A stretch of DNA of 64,000 nucleotides from JAKALD01 sp963817785 (lineage in GTDB: Bacteria > Pseudomonadota > Gammaproteobacteria > Burkholderiales > SG8-39). The stretch is taken from assembly GCA_963817785.1 (NCBI GenBank), contig CAWFPL010000006.1, positions 158,014 through 222,013 on the forward strand. The letters are read 5' to 3'. Below the pieces are notes generated by a model. That model had not been told where the DNA came from and made no database searches. It saw nothing but the letters and a program-made list of their open reading frames with translations. The position numbers and the translations under genes were made by a program. Shown here piece by piece: positions 17,154 to 26,598 of this stretch (positions are counted from its first letter, which is position 1; the number at the start of each line of letters is the position of its first letter).

Positions 17154-17743
17154 CAGCCGAGCACCGGCAATCCCGCCTCGGCCAGCAGCTCGGTCAGCGC
17201 GATGAGCGGCAGCCCGACGAGCGAAGTCGGGTCCTCCGTGGTGATGCGCGCGATGAGCGCGATGCCCAGCCCCTCGGACTTGGCGCTGCCGGCGCAGTCG
17301 TAGGGCTGCTCGCGGCGCAGATAGGCCTCGATCTGCGCGCGGCTGAGCACGCGGAAAGTGACTTCGCAGGACACGATGCGCGAGCGCAGCGCCGCACTGC
17401 GGGCATCGAGCAGGCTGAGCGCCGTGTCGAAGCGCGCGGTGCGTCCGCTCAGCAGCTCGAGCTGGCGCAGCGCGGTGTCGTGGTCGCCCGGCTTGTCCAG
17501 CCGCGAGGCGCCGCACGAGGCGACCTGATCCGAGCCGATGATGAGCGCATCGGGGAAGCGCGCGGCCATCGCCTGCGCCTTGCCCTGCGCGAGGCGCAAC
17601 GCGGTGTCGGCGGGAGCTTCGGCCTGCAGCGGAGACTCGTCGATCGCCGGGCCGGCGCATTCGAAGGCCAGGCCGAGGCGCTCGAGCAGCGCGCGCCGGT
17701 AGCGCGAAGTGGAGGCCAGAACAAGCTGACGGGGAGCGGGCAT
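17153..17743 (-). CDS. Maf/YceF-family nucleotide pyrophosphatase
   Basis: A 196-aa Maf-like protein; the YceF branch hydrolyses m7GTP and related modified nucleotides, keeping them out of nucleic acids. Family motifs are LVLASTSRYRRALLERLGL at the N-terminus, IDESPLQAE, LIIGSDQVASC, the KPGDHDTALRQLELLSGR segment and a C-terminal SLVGLPL. The start ATG 17743 matches the family N-terminus (an upstream in-frame ATG at 17803 would overlap the promoter of yceD). The next gene, yceD on the opposite strand, is the usual neighbour of yceF. Confidence 0.88.
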   Translation of the reverse strand: MPAPRQLVLASTSRYRRALLERLGLAFECAGPAIDESPLQAEAPADTALRLAQGKAQAMAARFPDALIIGSDQVASCGASRLDKPGDHDTALRQLELLSGRTARFDTALSLLDARSAALRSRIVSCEVTFRVLSRAQIEAYLRREQPYDCAGSAKSEGLGIALIARITTEDPTSLVGLPLIALTELLAEAGLPVLG

Positions 17744-17752
17744 GACTTTGTT

Positions 17753-17782
17753 TTGACAAGGCTTTTTAGACGGTGCTATTAT
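17753..17782 (+). promoter_or_regulatory. Sigma-70 promoter of the yceD-rpmF-plsX-fab cluster
   Basis: A consensus -35 TTGACA (17753-17758) and a -10 TATTAT (17777-17782) are separated by 18 bp. The expected start near G17788 lies only about seven bases before the yceD ATG at 17795, so the message would be almost leaderless. Confidence 0.75.
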
Positions 17783-17794
17783 TTCACGTTTTTT

Positions 17795-18319
17795 ATGCCG
17801 CACCAGCCTGTCATCGACGCCCTGGAGTTTGCCCAGGCGGGTGCGAGCCTGCGCGGCAGCTTCGCGGTGGCGGATTTTGCTCGCTTGCGCGACGCGCTGT
17901 TCGCGAACTCGGGTGCGGTCGAGTACGAGCTGAACGGCCAGCGTGATGTCCAGGGCCGGCCTGCGCTGCGGCTGCGCATACGCGGCGTGCTGCAGTTGAT
18001 CTGTCAGCGCTGCCTCGGGGCGATGGAGCTGCCCGTGGACCTCGACTCGACGCTCGTGCTGGGCGGAAGCCAGTCCGAGATCGACGCCGAGCCGCTGACG
18101 GCGGAGAGTTCCGACCGGGTCCTCGCCAGCAAGAGTCTGCTGGTGCGCGACCTAATCGAGGACGAGCTGCTATTGGCGGTTCCGTATGCGCCGCGGCATG
18201 CGCAGTGCGGCACGCAGCAGGAGGCGGCTGGCGCCGCGAGGGAGTCGCCGTTCGCGAATTTGGGAGCGCTGCTCGGAGGCCGGGGGTCGGGCCCGGGGAA
18301 GCGCAGCGGGAAGAAATGA
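17795..18319 (+). CDS. yceD: YceD-family (DUF177) protein
   Basis: A 174-aa YceD-like protein, conserved upstream of rpmF in most Proteobacteria and plants and linked to 23S rRNA / large-subunit maturation. The CxxC in LICQRCLGAMELPVDLDSTL and the second Cys-containing stretch PRHAQCG are the usual conserved parts, followed by ESPFANLGALL just before the basic C-terminus. The ATG at 17795 follows six T residues, and no Shine-Dalgarno sequence is possible on the predicted short leader. It is cotranscribed with rpmF. Confidence 0.88.
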   Translation: MPHQPVIDALEFAQAGASLRGSFAVADFARLRDALFANSGAVEYELNGQRDVQGRPALRLRIRGVLQLICQRCLGAMELPVDLDSTLVLGGSQSEIDAEPLTAESSDRVLASKSLLVRDLIEDELLLAVPYAPRHAQCGTQQEAAGAARESPFANLGALLGGRGSGPGKRSGKK

Positions 18320-18338
18320 CTTTTTCTAGGAGTTGAAC

Positions 18339-18518
18339 ATGGCCGTCCAGCAAAACAAGAAATCCCCGTCCAAGCGCGGCATGCACCGTGCCCACGACTT
18401 TCTGACCAACCCGCCGCTTGCGGTCGAGCCGACCACGGGCGAGGTGCATCTGCGCCATCACATCAGCCCGACCGGGCACTACCGCGGCAAGAAGGTCGCG
18501 CAGACCAAGGGCGAATAA
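18339..18518 (+). CDS. rpmF: 50S ribosomal protein L32
   Basis: A 59-aa L32 protein beginning MAVQQNKKSPSKRGMHRAHD, the standard family N-terminus, and containing HLRHHISPTGHYRGKKV. A clear AGGAG six bases before ATG 18339 fixes the start (an in-frame ATG six bases upstream lies within the ribosome-binding spacing). Betaproteobacterial L32 lacks the zinc cysteines, as here. It is cotranscribed with yceD and the fatty-acid genes. Confidence 0.97.
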   Translation: MAVQQNKKSPSKRGMHRAHDFLTNPPLAVEPTTGEVHLRHHISPTGHYRGKKVAQTKGE

Positions 18519-18583
18519 GGCCGCTGCGCCCGGACGCCGGCACGCCCGGCGCGAGCGCCGCTGGCGCGGCGCGCGCGACCCCG

Positions 18584-19624
18584 ATGAACCTGACCGTTGC
18601 CGTGGATTGCATGGGGGGCGACCATGGCCCCCACGTCACGGTTCCCGCCGTGCTCGAGTTCCGGCGCCGGCATCCCGTTTGCGACGTCGTGCTGGTCGGA
18701 CTGCGCGACGCGATCGAGGCCGAGCTCGCAGCGCGCGGCGCAGCCGCGGACGCGCGGCTGCGCCTGCACCACGCGAGCGAGGTCGTGAGCATGGACGAGC
18801 CCCCGGCGCAGGCGCTGCGCTACAAGAAAGACTCGTCGATGCGCGTCGCGGCGAACCTGGTGAAAAGCGGCGAGGCGCACGCCTGCGTGAGCGCCGGCAA
18901 CACGGGGGCGCTGCTGGCCATCTCGCGCTTCGTGCTGAAGACCCTGCCGGGTATCGATCGGCCCGCGCTGGCGACAGTCGTGCCGAACATGCGCGGCGGC
19001 TACACCTACATGCTCGATTTCGGCGCTAACGTCGACTGCAGCGCCGATCACCTGCTGCAGTTCGCCATCATGGGGGCCATGCTGGTGGCTGCGGTGGAGC
19101 ACAAGGAGCGTCCATCGGTGGGCTTGCTCAACGTCGGCGCCGAGGACATCAAGGGCAACGATGCGGTCAAGCAGGCGGCCGCGCTGCTGCGCGGGAGCGG
19201 GCTCAATTTTTACGGCAACGTCGAAGGCGATGACATCTACAAGGGTACGACCGACGTGGTGGTGTGCGACGGCTTCGTCGGCAACGTGGCGCTGAAGGCT
19301 TCCGAGGGCGTGGCGCGGATGATGGCCGCGGCGCTGCGCGAGGAGTTCACGCGCAACCCGCTGCGCAGGCTCGCGGCGCTCGCCGCGCTGCCGGTGCTGC
19401 GCGCCGTCCGGCGGCGCATGGACCCCGGGCGCTACAACGGCGCCAGTCTGCTCGGGCTGCGCGGCATCGTCATCAAGAGCCATGGGTCGGCGGACGCATT
19501 CTCGTTCGGGCAGGCGCTGGAACGCGCCGTGGACGAGGCGCAAAACGACGTCGTCAAGCGCATCACCCAGCGTATGGCGCTGCTGCACCCGGCAGCCCGA
19601 GATCCGGAACCACAGAGCGAATGA
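18584..19624 (+). CDS. plsX: Phosphate acyltransferase PlsX
   Basis: A 346-aa PlsX enzyme, which makes acyl-phosphate from acyl-ACP for phospholipid synthesis, peripheral to the inner membrane. Visible motifs include VDCMGGDHGP at the N-terminus, KKDSSMRVAANLVKSGEAHA, SAGNTGALLA and the glycine-rich LLNVGAEDIKGND. The length is normal. Its stop overlaps the fabH start (ATGA). The 65 bp after rpmF contain no terminator, so it is one operon. Confidence 0.95.
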   Translation: MNLTVAVDCMGGDHGPHVTVPAVLEFRRRHPVCDVVLVGLRDAIEAELAARGAAADARLRLHHASEVVSMDEPPAQALRYKKDSSMRVAANLVKSGEAHACVSAGNTGALLAISRFVLKTLPGIDRPALATVVPNMRGGYTYMLDFGANVDCSADHLLQFAIMGAMLVAAVEHKERPSVGLLNVGAEDIKGNDAVKQAAALLRGSGLNFYGNVEGDDIYKGTTDVVVCDGFVGNVALKASEGVARMMAAALREEFTRNPLRRLAALAALPVLRAVRRRMDPGRYNGASLLGLRGIVIKSHGSADAFSFGQALERAVDEAQNDVVKRITQRMALLHPAARDPEPQSE

Positions 19625-20580
19625 CCTACTCCCGCATCGTCGGCACCGGCAGCTACCTGCCGCCGCGCATCGTCACCAACGACGAGCTCGCGCAGCGCCT
19701 GGAGACCAGCGACGCCTGGATCCGCGAGCGCACCGGGATCGCGCAGCGCCACATCGCGGATGAGTCGCAGGCCTCGAGCGATCTGGCGCTCGAAGCGAGC
19801 CGCAGGGCGCTGGAGGCGGCCGGCGTGCAGGCAAACGAGATTGACCTGATCGTGCTCGCCACCTCGACCCCGGACTACGTATTTCCGAGCACCGCTTGCC
19901 TGCTGCAGGCGAAGCTTGGCGTCAAGAATTGCCCCGCATTCGACATCCAGGCGGTGTGCAGCGGCTTCGTCTACGCGCTCGCCACCGCCGACAGCTTCAT
20001 CCGCTCGGGCCCCTACCGGCGCGCCCTGGTGGTCGGAGCCGAGGTGTTCTCGCGCATCATGGACTGGAACGACCGCTCGACCTGCGTGCTGTTCGGCGAC
20101 GGCGCCGGCGCGGTCGTGCTCGCGGCGGGCGACCAGCCGGGGATCCACGCCTCGGTGCTGCATGCCGATGGCAGCTACGCCGACATCCTCTCCGTGCCGG
20201 GCAATATCTGCGGCGGCCGCATCGTCGGCTCGCCCTACTTGCAGATGCAGGGCAGCCAGGTGTTCAAGTTCGCGGTGAAGGTGCTCGACGAGGTGGCGCG
20301 CGAGACGCTGGCGGCGGCCGGGATGACGATCGCCGACGTCGACTGGCTGATCGCGCACCAGGCCAACGCGCGCATCCTCGAGGCGACCGCGAAAAGACTC
20401 GGCCTGCCCGCAGAGCGCCTGGTCGTCACCGTGTCGCGCCACGGCAATACCTCGGCCGCCTCGGTGCCGCTCGCGCTCGACGAGTGCATACGCGCAGGCA
20501 GCATCCGCCCCGGGCACCGCGTGCTCATGGAAGGCGTCGGCGGGGGCTTCACCTGGGGCGCCGTCCTGGCGACGCTCTGA
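19621..20580 (+). CDS. fabH: Beta-ketoacyl-ACP synthase III
   Basis: A 319-aa FabH that condenses acetyl-CoA with malonyl-ACP, starting fatty-acid synthesis. The catalytic triad is intact: C113 (QAVCSGFVYAL), H246 (LIAHQANARI) and N276 (SRHGNTSAAS). The C-terminus GVGGGFTWGAVLATL is typical. The start overlaps plsX by 4 bp, which implies coupling. Confidence 0.96.
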   Translation: MTYSRIVGTGSYLPPRIVTNDELAQRLETSDAWIRERTGIAQRHIADESQASSDLALEASRRALEAAGVQANEIDLIVLATSTPDYVFPSTACLLQAKLGVKNCPAFDIQAVCSGFVYALATADSFIRSGPYRRALVVGAEVFSRIMDWNDRSTCVLFGDGAGAVVLAAGDQPGIHASVLHADGSYADILSVPGNICGGRIVGSPYLQMQGSQVFKFAVKVLDEVARETLAAAGMTIADVDWLIAHQANARILEATAKRLGLPAERLVVTVSRHGNTSAASVPLALDECIRAGSIRPGHRVLMEGVGGGFTWGAVLATL

Positions 20581-20596
20581 CGCGGCGGAATTGCAC

Positions 20597-21532
20597 ATGA
20601 AGCTGGCAATGGTGTTTCCCGGTCAGGGGTCGCAGTCGGTCGGCATGGTGCAGGCATACGCCGGCCTGCCCGGCGTGGACGAGGTGCTGCGCGAGGCCGC
20701 TGCGGCGCTCGGCGAGGAGTTCGTGAAGCTGCTCGGCGAAGGGCCCGCCGAGGCGCTCAATTGCACCTTGAACACCCAGCCTGCCATGGTCACGGCGGGA
20801 TGGGCCGCGTACCGCGCCTGGCGCGCGCTCGGCGGCCCGGAGCCCGAGGTCGTCGCCGGCCACAGCCTGGGCGAGTACACGGCTCTGGTCGCCGGCGGCG
20901 CGATCGCGTTCGCGGACTGCCTCCCGCTGGTGCGGTTCCGCGCCCAGTGCATGCAGCGGGCGGTACCCGAGGGGCAGGGAGCGATGGCCGCGATCCTGAA
21001 CCTCGACGACGAGGCGGTGCGCGCGGCGTGCGCCGAGGCAGCGCAGGGCGAAGTGGTGCAGGCGGTCAACTTCAACGCTCCGGGCCAGGTCGTGATCGCC
21101 GGCGACAAGGCGGCGGTGGCGCGTGCGATCGAGGCATGCAAGGCGCGGGGGGCGAAGCGCGCGCTGCCGCTGCCGGTGAGCGCGCCGTTCCACTGCAGCC
21201 TCATGCAGCCGGCTGCGGACCGGCTGCGCGGCTACCTGGAGACGGTCGCCCTGGCGGCACCGAAGCTCGCGGTCATCAACAATGTGGACGTCGAGGTGCG
21301 CAGCGAGCCGGCGGCGATCCGCGATGCGCTGGTGCGCCAGGCGGCCTCGCCGGTGCGCTGGGTGGAAACCATCCGGCGCATGGCGCAGATGGGCGTGACG
21401 CACGTCGTCGAATGCGGACCGGGCAAGGTGCTCGCCGGGCTGACCAAGCGCATCGAGGCCGGTCTGACCGGCTTCGCGCTCGCGGATCGCGCGTCGCTCG
21501 AGCAGGCGCTCGCGGCGCTCAAGGGGGAATGA
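20597..21532 (+). CDS. fabD: Malonyl-CoA:ACP transacylase
   Basis: A 311-aa FabD that loads malonate onto ACP. The active-site Ser is S90 in GHSLGEYTALV. The N-terminal FPGQGSQ forms the oxyanion loop and VSAPFHCSLMQPA supplies the catalytic His. ATG 20597 is chosen over the TTG at 20591 because homology starts at MKLAMVFPGQGSQ. The stop overlaps fabG (ATGA). Confidence 0.96.
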   Translation: MKLAMVFPGQGSQSVGMVQAYAGLPGVDEVLREAAAALGEEFVKLLGEGPAEALNCTLNTQPAMVTAGWAAYRAWRALGGPEPEVVAGHSLGEYTALVAGGAIAFADCLPLVRFRAQCMQRAVPEGQGAMAAILNLDDEAVRAACAEAAQGEVVQAVNFNAPGQVVIAGDKAAVARAIEACKARGAKRALPLPVSAPFHCSLMQPAADRLRGYLETVALAAPKLAVINNVDVEVRSEPAAIRDALVRQAASPVRWVETIRRMAQMGVTHVVECGPGKVLAGLTKRIEAGLTGFALADRASLEQALAALKGE

Positions 21533-22275
21533 GCATGCTGGAAGGAAAGATCGCGCTGGTCACGGGCGCGTCGCGCGGCATCGGGCGCGCGATCGCCATC
21601 GAGCTGGCGAAGCAAGGCGCCACGGTGGTCGGCACCGCGACCAGCGACCAGGGCGCGGCCTCGATCGCGCAGGCCTTCGCCGACGCCGCGCTCAAGGGCG
21701 CCGGCCGGGTCCTGAACGTGCGCGACGCGGCGCAGTGCGACGCGCTGGTGGAGACGGTGCAGAAGGAGCTCGGCGACGTCCTGGTCCTGGTCAACAACGC
21801 CGCGGTGGTGCGCGACAACCTGGCGCTGCGCATGAAGGACGCGGAATGGGACGAGGTCATTGAGACCGACCTGCGCGCCGTGTTCCGTCTGTCGCGTGCA
21901 GTGATGCGCGGCATGATGAAAGCCCGCTGGGGACGCATCATCAACATCACTTCGGTGGTCGGTGCGGCGGGCAACGCCGGGCAGGCGAATTACGCCGCGG
22001 CCAAGGCCGGCGTGGTCGGGATGACCAAGTCGCTGGCGCGCGAGTTGGGCAGCCGCAACATCACCGTCAACTGCGTCGCGCCGGGATTCGTCGACACCGA
22101 CATGACGCGCGCGCTGCGCGAGCAGCAGCGCAGCGCGCTGCTCGCGCAGATCCCGCTCGGACGCCTCGGGGCGCCCGAGGACATCGCCGCCGCGGTGGCC
22201 TACCTTGCCTCGTCTGCGGGCGGCTATGTGACCGGCAGCGTCCTGCACGTCAACGGCGGGATGTACATGGCCTGA
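21529..22275 (+). CDS. fabG: 3-oxoacyl-ACP reductase
   Basis: A 248-aa short-chain dehydrogenase that reduces 3-oxoacyl-ACP with NADPH. The Rossmann motif is TGASRGIGRA, the structural NNA is present, and the catalytic Ser (INITSVVG), Tyr and Lys (YAAAKAG) and C-terminal GGMYMA are all seen. ATG 21529 overlaps the fabD stop; ATG 21535 in the same frame is equally likely and is better placed behind GGGGGA. Confidence 0.96.
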   Translation: MSMLEGKIALVTGASRGIGRAIAIELAKQGATVVGTATSDQGAASIAQAFADAALKGAGRVLNVRDAAQCDALVETVQKELGDVLVLVNNAAVVRDNLALRMKDAEWDEVIETDLRAVFRLSRAVMRGMMKARWGRIINITSVVGAAGNAGQANYAAAKAGVVGMTKSLARELGSRNITVNCVAPGFVDTDMTRALREQQRSALLAQIPLGRLGAPEDIAAAVAYLASSAGGYVTGSVLHVNGGMYMA

Positions 22276-22332
22276 GCGCGCTCGGCCCTTGATTTCACAG
22301 AGTGTTCCGGCACAGGGCTGGAGCGAACCTTT

Positions 22333-22341
22333 TGGTAGAAT
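22333..22341 (+). promoter_or_regulatory. Extended -10 element upstream of acpP
   Basis: TGGTAGAAT is an extended -10 (TGnTAGAAT) 37 bases before the acpP start, with no convincing -35. acpP is often expressed from its own strong promoter in addition to the upstream operon, which fits this position. Confidence 0.45.
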
Positions 22342-22377
22342 ACGGCCCCTCTCGGCCCCACAGGGAAGGAGAAGTAA

Positions 22378-22617
22378 ATGGAAAACATCGAACCACGCGT
22401 CAAGAAGATCATCGCCGAGCAGCTCGGCGTCAACGAGGCTGAAATCAAGAACGACTCCTCGTTCGTTGATGACTTGGGCGCGGACTCGCTCGACACGGTC
22501 GAGCTGGTGATGGCGCTGGAGGAGGAATTCGAGACCGAGATCCCGGACGAGGAGGCCGAGAAGATCACGACGGTCCAGCAGGCCATCGACTTCATCAAGA
22601 CCCATTCCAAGCCCTGA
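22378..22617 (+). CDS. acpP: Acyl carrier protein
   Basis: A 79-aa acidic ACP. The phosphopantetheine attachment Ser is S37 in GADSLDTVELVMALEEEF. The holo-ACP synthase that modifies it, acpS, is at 34386. A strong AGGAG (22369-22373) precedes ATG 22378. It sits between fabG and fabF, as in E. coli. Confidence 0.98.
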   Translation: MENIEPRVKKIIAEQLGVNEAEIKNDSSFVDDLGADSLDTVELVMALEEEFETEIPDEEAEKITTVQQAIDFIKTHSKP

Positions 22618-22638
22618 AGCATCCCCGACGGAGCGAAG

Positions 22639-23873
<1,235 letters not shown>

Positions 23874-23877
<4 letters not shown>

Positions 23878-24285
23878 GCGGCGAGCGCCCTCTCCGCATC
23901 GAGCTCTCCCCATCGCGTGCTCTGACCGGGGCGATCCTGTTCGTCCACGGGCTGGGCGCCGCCTGCGCCGTGGGGCGTCGCGCTCGGGCTGGCCGCTGCC
24001 TGGGACCGGGCCCTGCTGCGCGGCGCGCGCGCGGTACGCGCCATCGAACCCTCGGGACCGGAAGAAGCCACCATCGAGCTGCGCAACGGGGAACGATTCT
24101 CGACGCGCATCTCGGGGCGGCGCAGCGTGAACCGGTTCTGGCTCGTGTTGCCCGTACGGCTGCACAGGCGGCACACGCTGCTGGTGACGGCAGATATGCT
24201 GGAGCGCGAGGCGTTCCGTACCTTGCGGCTCTGGGCGCTATGGGGGAAAGCGCCCGGTGTGGCGCCGACCCCACTTTCGGCCTGA
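23874..24285 (+). pseudogene. Frameshifted YgfX-like small membrane protein gene
   Basis: The first half reads in one frame from TTG 23874 (RIELSPSRALTGAILFVHGL, a first membrane segment). Near 23967 the matching continuation jumps to the +1 frame (GVALGLAAAWDRALL, then IELRNGERFSTRISGRRSVN and NRFWLVLPVRLHRRHTLLV) and ends at TGA 24283. Read together they look like a YgfX-type small inner-membrane protein, found at this fabF-rpoE position in Betaproteobacteria. A one-base insertion or two-base deletion near 23967 is needed; it could be a real mutation or a sequencing error. Confidence 0.5.
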
Positions 24286-24305
24286 GGGGCCCCGCTGGAC
24301 AACCC

Positions 24306-24332
24306 GAACTATTTCCAAGGGCTCGTGTCTGT
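24306..24332 (+). promoter_or_regulatory. Possible sigma-E promoter for rpoE
   Basis: The -35-like CGAACTA (around 24305-24311) and a -10-like GTCTG (24327-24331) have about 17 bases between the GAACT and TCTG blocks. This resembles the sigma-E consensus GGAACTT...TCTGA. Autoregulation of rpoE by its own product is known in E. coli; here it is an inference from a degenerate match. Confidence 0.4.
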
Positions 24333-24407
24333 GGCAAATAGGCGAGGCAACTGGAAGACGGGGCGGGTGAGGCTCCGGGCGGCGGCGGCCGGCAGCGCGG
24401 CGCGGTC

Positions 24408-25007
24408 ATGACGGACCGCGACATCGACCAGCAGCTGGTGGCGCGGGCGCAGCGCGGCGACAAGCAGGCGTTCGGGCTGCTCGTCGAGAAGTACCAGCGC
24501 AAGCTTGCACGCCTGCTGGCACGCTTCATCCGGGACCCGGCGGAGGTGGAGGACGTGACGCAGGAGGCGTTCATCAAGGCGTATCGGGCACTGCCGGCGT
24601 TCCGCGGCGAGAGCGCCTTCTACACGTGGCTGTACCGCATCGGCATCAATACCGCCAAGAATTACCTGATGGCGATGGGGCGGCGGGCGCCGACCTCGAC
24701 CGAGGTCGAAGCCGAAGAGGCGGAGACGTTCGAGGAAGGCGACCAGTTGCGGGACATCAACACGCCGGAGAGCTTGTTGCTGTCCAAGGAGATCGGCGTG
24801 ACCGTGAACGCGACGATCGAAGAGCTGCCGGAGGAGCTGCGCACCGCGATCCAGCTGCGCGAGCTCGAAGGCATGAGCTACGAGGACATCGCGCGGATCA
24901 TGGATTGCCCGATCGGGACGGTGCGCTCGCGCATCTTCCGGGCGCGCGAGGCGATCGCGGAAAGGCTGCGCCCGCTGCTCGGTACGCGCAAGGACAAGAG
25001 GTGGTAG
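24408..25007 (+). CDS. rpoE: RNA polymerase sigma-E factor (RpoE/AlgU)
   Basis: A 199-aa ECF sigma factor controlling the envelope-stress response. Region 2 spans QAFGLLVEKYQRKLARLLAR through DVTQEAFIKAYRALPAFRGE and region 4 spans ELPEELRTAIQLRELEGMSY plus IARIMDCPIGTVRSRIFRAR. The order rpoE-rseA-rseB-mucD is the classic operon. The anti-sigma gene starts 5 bp downstream. Confidence 0.96.
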   Translation: MTDRDIDQQLVARAQRGDKQAFGLLVEKYQRKLARLLARFIRDPAEVEDVTQEAFIKAYRALPAFRGESAFYTWLYRIGINTAKNYLMAMGRRAPTSTEVEAEEAETFEEGDQLRDINTPESLLLSKEIGVTVNATIEELPEELRTAIQLRELEGMSYEDIARIMDCPIGTVRSRIFRAREAIAERLRPLLGTRKDKRW

Positions 25008-25011
25008 AACC

Positions 25012-25563
25012 ATGAGAGCGAAAATTTCGGCCTTGATGGACGGCGAGATCGAAGGTTCGGAGCTCGCGGCGTCGCTCGCCGCCCTGACCAGGCGGGACGC
25101 CGCGGCTTACGAAGCCTGGTGCGTCTACCACTTGGTCGGCGACGCGTTATGCGGCACGCGCCCGCTCTCGGAGGATTTCGGCGCCCGCTTCGCGAAGCGC
25201 CTTGCCGCGGAGCCTACGGTGCTCGCGCCGGCTGCGGCGCCCACGCAGCCCGCGCGCCGCCGCTGGATCGCGCTCTCGGCCGCGGCGAGCGTCGCGGCGG
25301 CGGTACTGGTCGGATGGCTGGCTTTGGCGCCGCAGCATGCCGGCAGCCCGGTGCAGCTCGCCCAGGCGCCCGTGCAGGCGGTGCCTGCGGCGTCGCCGGC
25401 GGCATCGGCCCTGGCTGCCAAGGCACCGGCTCGCGTTCCGCTGCCGCGCGAAGCCGACGATTATCTGCTCGCGCACCAGAGCTACTCGCTGCGCAATTCG
25501 CTGCAAGGAATGATGCCGTATATCCGCACGGCCGCCGTCGAAACCGCCGCGGGCAGGCCGTGA
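25012..25563 (+). CDS. rseA: Sigma-E anti-sigma factor RseA
   Basis: A 183-aa inner-membrane anti-sigma factor: cytoplasmic N-terminal domain (SALMDGEIEGSELAASLAAL, the sigma-binding part), one membrane segment around 82-103 (WIALSAAASVAAAVLVGWLAL), and a short periplasmic tail that RseB binds. Envelope damage triggers its proteolysis and frees RpoE. The stop overlaps the GTG start of rseB. Confidence 0.9.
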   Translation: MRAKISALMDGEIEGSELAASLAALTRRDAAAYEAWCVYHLVGDALCGTRPLSEDFGARFAKRLAAEPTVLAPAAAPTQPARRRWIALSAAASVAAAVLVGWLALAPQHAGSPVQLAQAPVQAVPAASPAASALAAKAPARVPLPREADDYLLAHQSYSLRNSLQGMMPYIRTAAVETAAGRP

Positions 25564-26555
25564 CGCGACCGGGCGTGCTGCGACTCGCCAGGACGCTCGG
25601 CGCCGCCGTCGCGGCCTCGGCCACGCTCGCGCACGCGCAGACCAGCCCCGAGGCGCTCAACTGGCTGCGCAAGATCTATCAGGCCACGCAGCATCTGTCC
25701 TACAGCGGAACCTTCGTCTACCAGCAGGGCGACGAGACCGAGACTTCCCGCATCGTCCGCGTGGCGGGCGGCGGAACGGATGTCGAAAAGCTCGAGGCGC
25801 TGGACGGCGCGCGGCGCGAGATCGTGCGCACGCGCGACACCGTGAAGTGCTACCTGCCGGACATCCGCACCGTCAAAGTCGACCGTCACGGCGTCGATCC
25901 GAGGAGCCACGGGGGCGGATTCCCGGCGATGCTCCCCGAGCGGCTGAACGGCCTCGCGCGCAACTACGCCGTCACCCTGAGCGGGGTGGCGCGCATCGCG
26001 GGCTATGAGTGCCGTGAGGTCGTTCTCACTCCGAACGACGACTACCGCTATGGCTACAGACTGTGGGCGGATCAGCGCACGGGAATGCTGCTCAAGGCGC
26101 GCACGTTCAACCAGAAGGGCTCGACCCTGGAGCAGTTCACGTTCACGCAGCTCAGGATCGGCCACGTACCGCGCGACGAGGCCCGTGTGCGTCGCATCCC
26201 GCACGGCTGGCACGTCGAGGATTCCACCGTCGAGCCGGTCGATCTCGCCGCCGCGGGATGGCGGGTGAGCGCCGATCTGCCCGGGTTCGAGAAGATCGCC
26301 GAGGTGAAGCGCAAGCTTCGCGAGACGCATCTCGTCGACCAGGTGGTGTACTCCGACGGCATGGCCGCGGTATCGGTGTTCATCGAGCCGTTGCCGGCGC
26401 ACGACGCGGAGGTGCAGCCCGGGCTTTCGCGCACCGGAGCGACCAACATCTACACCCGTGAGGTGGCCGGCCATCTGGTCACCGTGGTGGGCGAGGCGCC
26501 TGCGATCAGCGTGCAGCGCATCGGCGACAGCGTGGAGTACCATCCTCCGCACTAG
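25560..26555 (+). CDS. rseB: Sigma-E regulatory protein RseB
   Basis: A 331-aa periplasmic protein with a signal peptide (GVLRLARTLGAAVAASATLA, cleavage after AHA). RseB (MucB) binds RseA and blocks its cleavage until lipopolysaccharide intermediates or misfolded porins accumulate. The LolA-like N-terminal fold begins LNWLRKIYQATQHLSYSGTF and the C-terminal domain contains GWRVSADLPGFEK. The GTG start at 25560 overlaps the rseA stop; GTG 25575 is an alternative. Confidence 0.93.
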   Translation: MTRPGVLRLARTLGAAVAASATLAHAQTSPEALNWLRKIYQATQHLSYSGTFVYQQGDETETSRIVRVAGGGTDVEKLEALDGARREIVRTRDTVKCYLPDIRTVKVDRHGVDPRSHGGGFPAMLPERLNGLARNYAVTLSGVARIAGYECREVVLTPNDDYRYGYRLWADQRTGMLLKARTFNQKGSTLEQFTFTQLRIGHVPRDEARVRRIPHGWHVEDSTVEPVDLAAAGWRVSADLPGFEKIAEVKRKLRETHLVDQVVYSDGMAAVSVFIEPLPAHDAEVQPGLSRTGATNIYTREVAGHLVTVVGEAPAISVQRIGDSVEYHPPH

Positions 26556-26598
26556 CCGCACCGGCACGGGGGGTGCCGTATCGAGGGAGACAAATCCA

